From contig RCSZ01000024.1 of the NCBI GenBank assembly GCA_014898425.1, positions 186,001-250,000 on the forward strand: a DNA stretch of 64,000 nt, in the 5' to 3' direction. Under the pieces are notes generated by a model. The model was not told the DNA's origin, ran no database searches, and worked only from the letters and a program-made list of their open reading frames with translations. Within the stretch, counting starts at the first letter, position 1. Every line of letters begins with the position of its first letter. Source of the stretch: Botryotinia globosa. Lineage: Eukaryota > Ascomycota > Leotiomycetes > Helotiales > Sclerotiniaceae. Both the position numbers and the translations under genes were made by a program. Positions 61,037-64,000 of this stretch are shown one piece after another.

Positions 61037-61174
61037 TGTTAGAATATATATATAGTAGTAAGCTATTAGATTCAATCCCTGATACTGTGCCTTTTGATTA
61101 GATTGCGTGCGTGGCGTAGTGATAAAGCTTACAACTTCTATTGGTTCTATACGTATTGATTCCATGCACGTGAC
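61037..61174 (+). mobile_element. TRIM solo LTR (copy T8)
   Basis: 138 bp from TGTTAGAATAT to GTGACA, flanks AATAT (left) and GCGAA (right), so no target duplication. Keeps 'gcgtgcgtggcgtagtgata'. Just right of an M2 copy. Confidence 0.85.
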
Positions 61175-63051
61175 AGCGAACAAAAGTAATGATTAGAAAA
61201 TAAAGAACTTAGCTTGATAATAGTATTCGTTACTACTATTAGATAATTAATAGATATATAATTATAAAATATATTCAAGAAAAACACATAATTTTAATTT
61301 GAAATTTATTAAGTTCAAGGGTTTTAGAATTCTTTATACTTTATGATTTCAATCTCTTATAGAAGCTCCAATTTTAGAATTAGTATTGTAAAAAACATAT
61401 CATTTGAAAGTTTTTAGTTTATTCACTATAGTTATTCCTTCTTTATTTTTAATTGAATTAAAATAATTTCTGAGATAAATTAAATATATTTATTAGGTTA
61501 ATATTAACTAATAATATTAATCAGGTTAAAATTAATTAGAATTATAAGATTATTTAATTTGAGTTTTTTTAAATGAAAATTTTTATTTCTAATATATATA
61601 TAGTATTACGAAGATAAATCTTTGATTAAAAAACCCTATATCTAATATTGATCTAGGAATTAATATTGATTTATAATAGTAATCTATTTTATACAAGAGA
61701 TTGATTAAAATCCTATACTTTAATACTAATCAGCTCTATATATTTAAAGTTAATAATAATCTAATCTCAATAGAAAAAAAATCATATATATAGAGTATAA
61801 ATATAAATAAATAACTTTAATTCAATAAGTATTATAGTAATCCTAAGCGAATACGAAAGAGACTAGTTTTTTCTTTAACTTCTATAAAAGACATATAATA
61901 TCCTATATATAACTTTCTTTTCAAATGAAATAAAATATATCATTTAAATCTTAGAAGATATTAGTACTATGTCTTTTATATTCTTCTTAAATCAATATTA
62001 ATTCTTCATATTATAAATCATTCACTTGATTTCTCGAAGTTTTCTAGTTCTTTATAATTCTCCTATTTATTTTCACTATTGATAATATATTAAATATAAG
62101 AATACCTTTCTAAAATTAGTTTTAGATAAACTAATAAATAATATAATTAGTTATTAATATTATGGGAAATGTATATAATTATAAAAGCTTTTAGTAATAT
62201 CAATATTGATTAGTTACGAAATATTAGATAAATTAATTCATGAAGCTTAGTATAGCCTTTTCTTTTTCTAATGAAAATAACATCTTCTCAAATGTTAATA
62301 TTTCTTATAATCTCAATATCTTTAAAATAAGAAGTTTAATATATTAATTATTAGAAATCGTTGAAGTTTTAGTTTTTTTAGAAATTCTATTATAGTAAGA
62401 GAGTTTAATAAAACTTTTTACTTAAAATTATAGATAGATATATTCATAGATATTTTCAATTTAAAAGAATAGAATGCGTTTATAAAGTAGTTATTTATAT
62501 TTTATTTCGAATTATAATTTTATATAATCCTAAAAATCTAGAGACATAAACTTTCAATACTATCAAAATTTCTAAATTTCTAAATTTATTAATTCTAAGA
62601 GATTTAGTAATATTGAAGTATATATATATATATTAATGTTAATATGAATTTAATTTTTTTGGAAAAGATTTCTTTCTGAAAATACAATTAACGAGTGATC
62701 GAGAATTAATTTTGAAATCTTAAATCGATAAAATATAATTATTTATATTAATAGAATGTATTACTTCTTCTGTCAAATTTGATATGTAATTATAACATAA
62801 TTAATTTTAGAATCATAAAAAGAATAATAATGGTTTTTGAATTTTATTCTCGAGTATAATTGAGAATTCTTTTTAAATAAATTTTAATAATCTTTTTAAT
62901 TTCTTCTAAAACTTATATGATATTAGTACTAATAGTTTGAATAAATTTCAATATTAGAAATATATCGTTTTCAAAAAGAATAATTATTTAGTTAAATTAT
63001 TCATGGAGAAAAGTTCTAATATAGGTTTTCAAGAAGTATTAATATAATATT
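61175..63051. other. AT-rich sequence with two repeat fragments
   Basis: 61,360-61,465 is related to the ~185-bp unit of the minus-strand copia leader ('catatcatttgaaag'). 61,835-61,990 is a mutated fragment of the S-family LTR ('cctaagcgaatacgaaagag'). No gene seen. Confidence 0.5.
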
Positions 63052-63601
63052 TGTTAGGATATATATATAGTAGTAAGCTATTAGGACTTCAATCCCTAAT
63101 ACTATACCTTTTATAATCAGATTACATATATAGCGTAATAGTAAAGCTTACAATTTCTATTAGTATTCATATATATTGATTTCATATATATAATAGAATA
63201 TCAAAGATTTAAATAGATATAGTTTTGGAATTTTTAAATAGAGTTTGCTTAATTTGGAATAGATTTTCTAAATAAAAAGTAGATTAAAGGTAAGGATATA
63301 TCTATTTAATGATTGGATATTCTGAATTTATTAATAATTGTTTTTAATGATAAGAATATATTAATACAATTGTAGTATTATATTATATAGTTAATTATAT
63401 AAATAAATATTCTCTATGCTTATTAGCCTTTTCAGAATGAAAAGAATAAAAAAGGGGAGCTCTATTAGGATATATATATAGTAATAAGCTATTAGATTCA
63501 ATTCCTGATATTATGTCTTTTAGTTAGATTGCGTGCGTGGCGTAGTAGTAAAGCTTACAATTTCTATTGGTTCCATGCGTATTGGTTCCATGCACGTGAC
63601 A
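63052..63601 (+). mobile_element. TRIM, complete two-LTR copy (T7)
   Basis: 550 bp. The 5' LTR starts TGTTAGGATATATATATAGT. The purine tract 'aaaagaataaaaaagggg' precedes the 3' LTR at about 63,465. The 3' LTR keeps 'gcgtgcgtggcgtagtagta' and ends GCACGTGACA. Flanks are ATATT and TTCGC, so no target duplication. Confidence 0.92.
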
Positions 63602-64000
63602 TTCGCTACTAATTTATATTATTTATAGTAAGGAAATCAAATTAATTAGATTATTTGAATTAGGTTTTATTAAGCAACAGTTCTTATTTTTCGTATATAT
63701 ATAGCTTCGGCCCTCGGGGGTATTAAGATTATTAAGAAGATAAATCTGTAATAATAATAAAGTATAACTACTCTTAAGAACATTTAAATTCTCTTTATAT
63801 GAAAATTCTATCAATCCTAAACTATTAGTAAATCAAATTCATCTACAAGCTCTTAATACACTTTCCTTTCAAACTTTATATTAATAATTATAAATAAATT
63901 ATACTTTCTTAAAAAGCATAAGTTCTGGGGGCTTGTAGGCCCCTAATAATAATAATAAGTAATAAATAAAAATATTATAGAATTTGATATAAGGGTTCTA
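63602..64000 (+). repeat. Fragment related to the copia leader, with GC-rich clusters
   Basis: 63,636-63,760 aligns with 24,481-24,610: the 23-bp unit, 'cggccctcg' and 'tattaag'. 63,900-63,945 aligns in inverse orientation with the GC palindrome at 23,700. The two parts are arranged differently from the copia copy, and the element may run past the window end. The short minus frame at 63,623 is not a gene. Confidence 0.55.

Noticed and set aside
1..64000. Mitochondrial origin of the window, suggested by extreme AT content and GC clusters
   Set aside because: Nuclear-type LTR retrotransposons with target duplications, RIP signatures and a nuclear-style gene are present, and no respiratory-chain or rRNA genes are seen.
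1..64000. CRISPR arrays or bacterial operons
   Set aside because: The tandem arrays have units of 3-27 bp without unique spacers, and nothing else is prokaryotic in character.

Overview
The window looks like an AT-rich isochore of a filamentous ascomycete nuclear genome (Leotiomycetes- or Dothideomycetes-like; no closer placement is possible from sequence alone). It is dominated by transposable-element debris. Wherever two copies of a repeat can be aligned by eye, the differences are mostly C->T or G->A, the mark of repeat-induced point mutation (RIP). I see no rRNA, no intact tRNA gene and no intact transposase or reverse transcriptase. Only one ordinary protein gene stands out, in a small island of normal base composition at about 34.44-37.33 kb.

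Layout. 1-6 kb: a dispersed repeat (copy A) carrying a 9-bp minisatellite, followed by coding-like decayed sequence. 6-17.6 kb: mostly featureless AT-rich DNA with a second copy of that repeat (12.69-14.17 kb), a TIR element and short LTR insertions. 17,632-24,843: a complete Ty1/copia element on the minus strand with LTRs and a 5-bp target duplication, heavily mutated. 25-31.5 kb: a cluster of non-autonomous TIR elements, one nested inside a relative, plus a well-preserved solo LTR. 34.4-37.3 kb: the gene island. It encodes a 528-residue J-domain-like membrane protein with an acidic C-terminal repeat. 39-46.2 kb: microsatellites, the third copy (C) of the minisatellite-bearing repeat, two composite short retroelements and a tandem pair of ~0.6-kb repeats. 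47.3-52.3 kb: a second Ty1/copia element on the plus strand, whose gag frame is still open for 321 codons. 52.5-64 kb: more solo LTRs, TIR elements, minisatellites and three further copies of the short LTR family.

The most interesting component is a family of nine insertions of a very short LTR-type element: ~140-bp terminal repeats beginning TGTTAGGA and ending GTGACA, ~533-585 bp when complete, with a polypurine tract before the 3' repeat and 5-bp target duplications in six copies. It has no coding capacity, so it fits a TRIM (terminal-repeat retrotransposon in miniature). Its terminal repeat also carries a match to the tRNA-type RNA polymerase III A box and a near-match to the B box at tRNA-like spacing. 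I know of an analogous arrangement only in plant Cassandra TRIMs, which use a 5S rRNA-derived sequence.

Three TIR families (called M1, M2 and M3 here) are all flanked by TA and resemble MITEs of the Tc1/mariner-pogo type. The elements form a readable stratigraphy: TRIM into M2, M2 into M2, TRIM into copia, M1 into copia, and solo LTR into the 0.6-kb repeat. The least-mutated items (solo LTRs at 28.9 and 52.6 kb, M1 at 25.1 kb, TRIM LTR at 14.5 kb) are probably the most recent.
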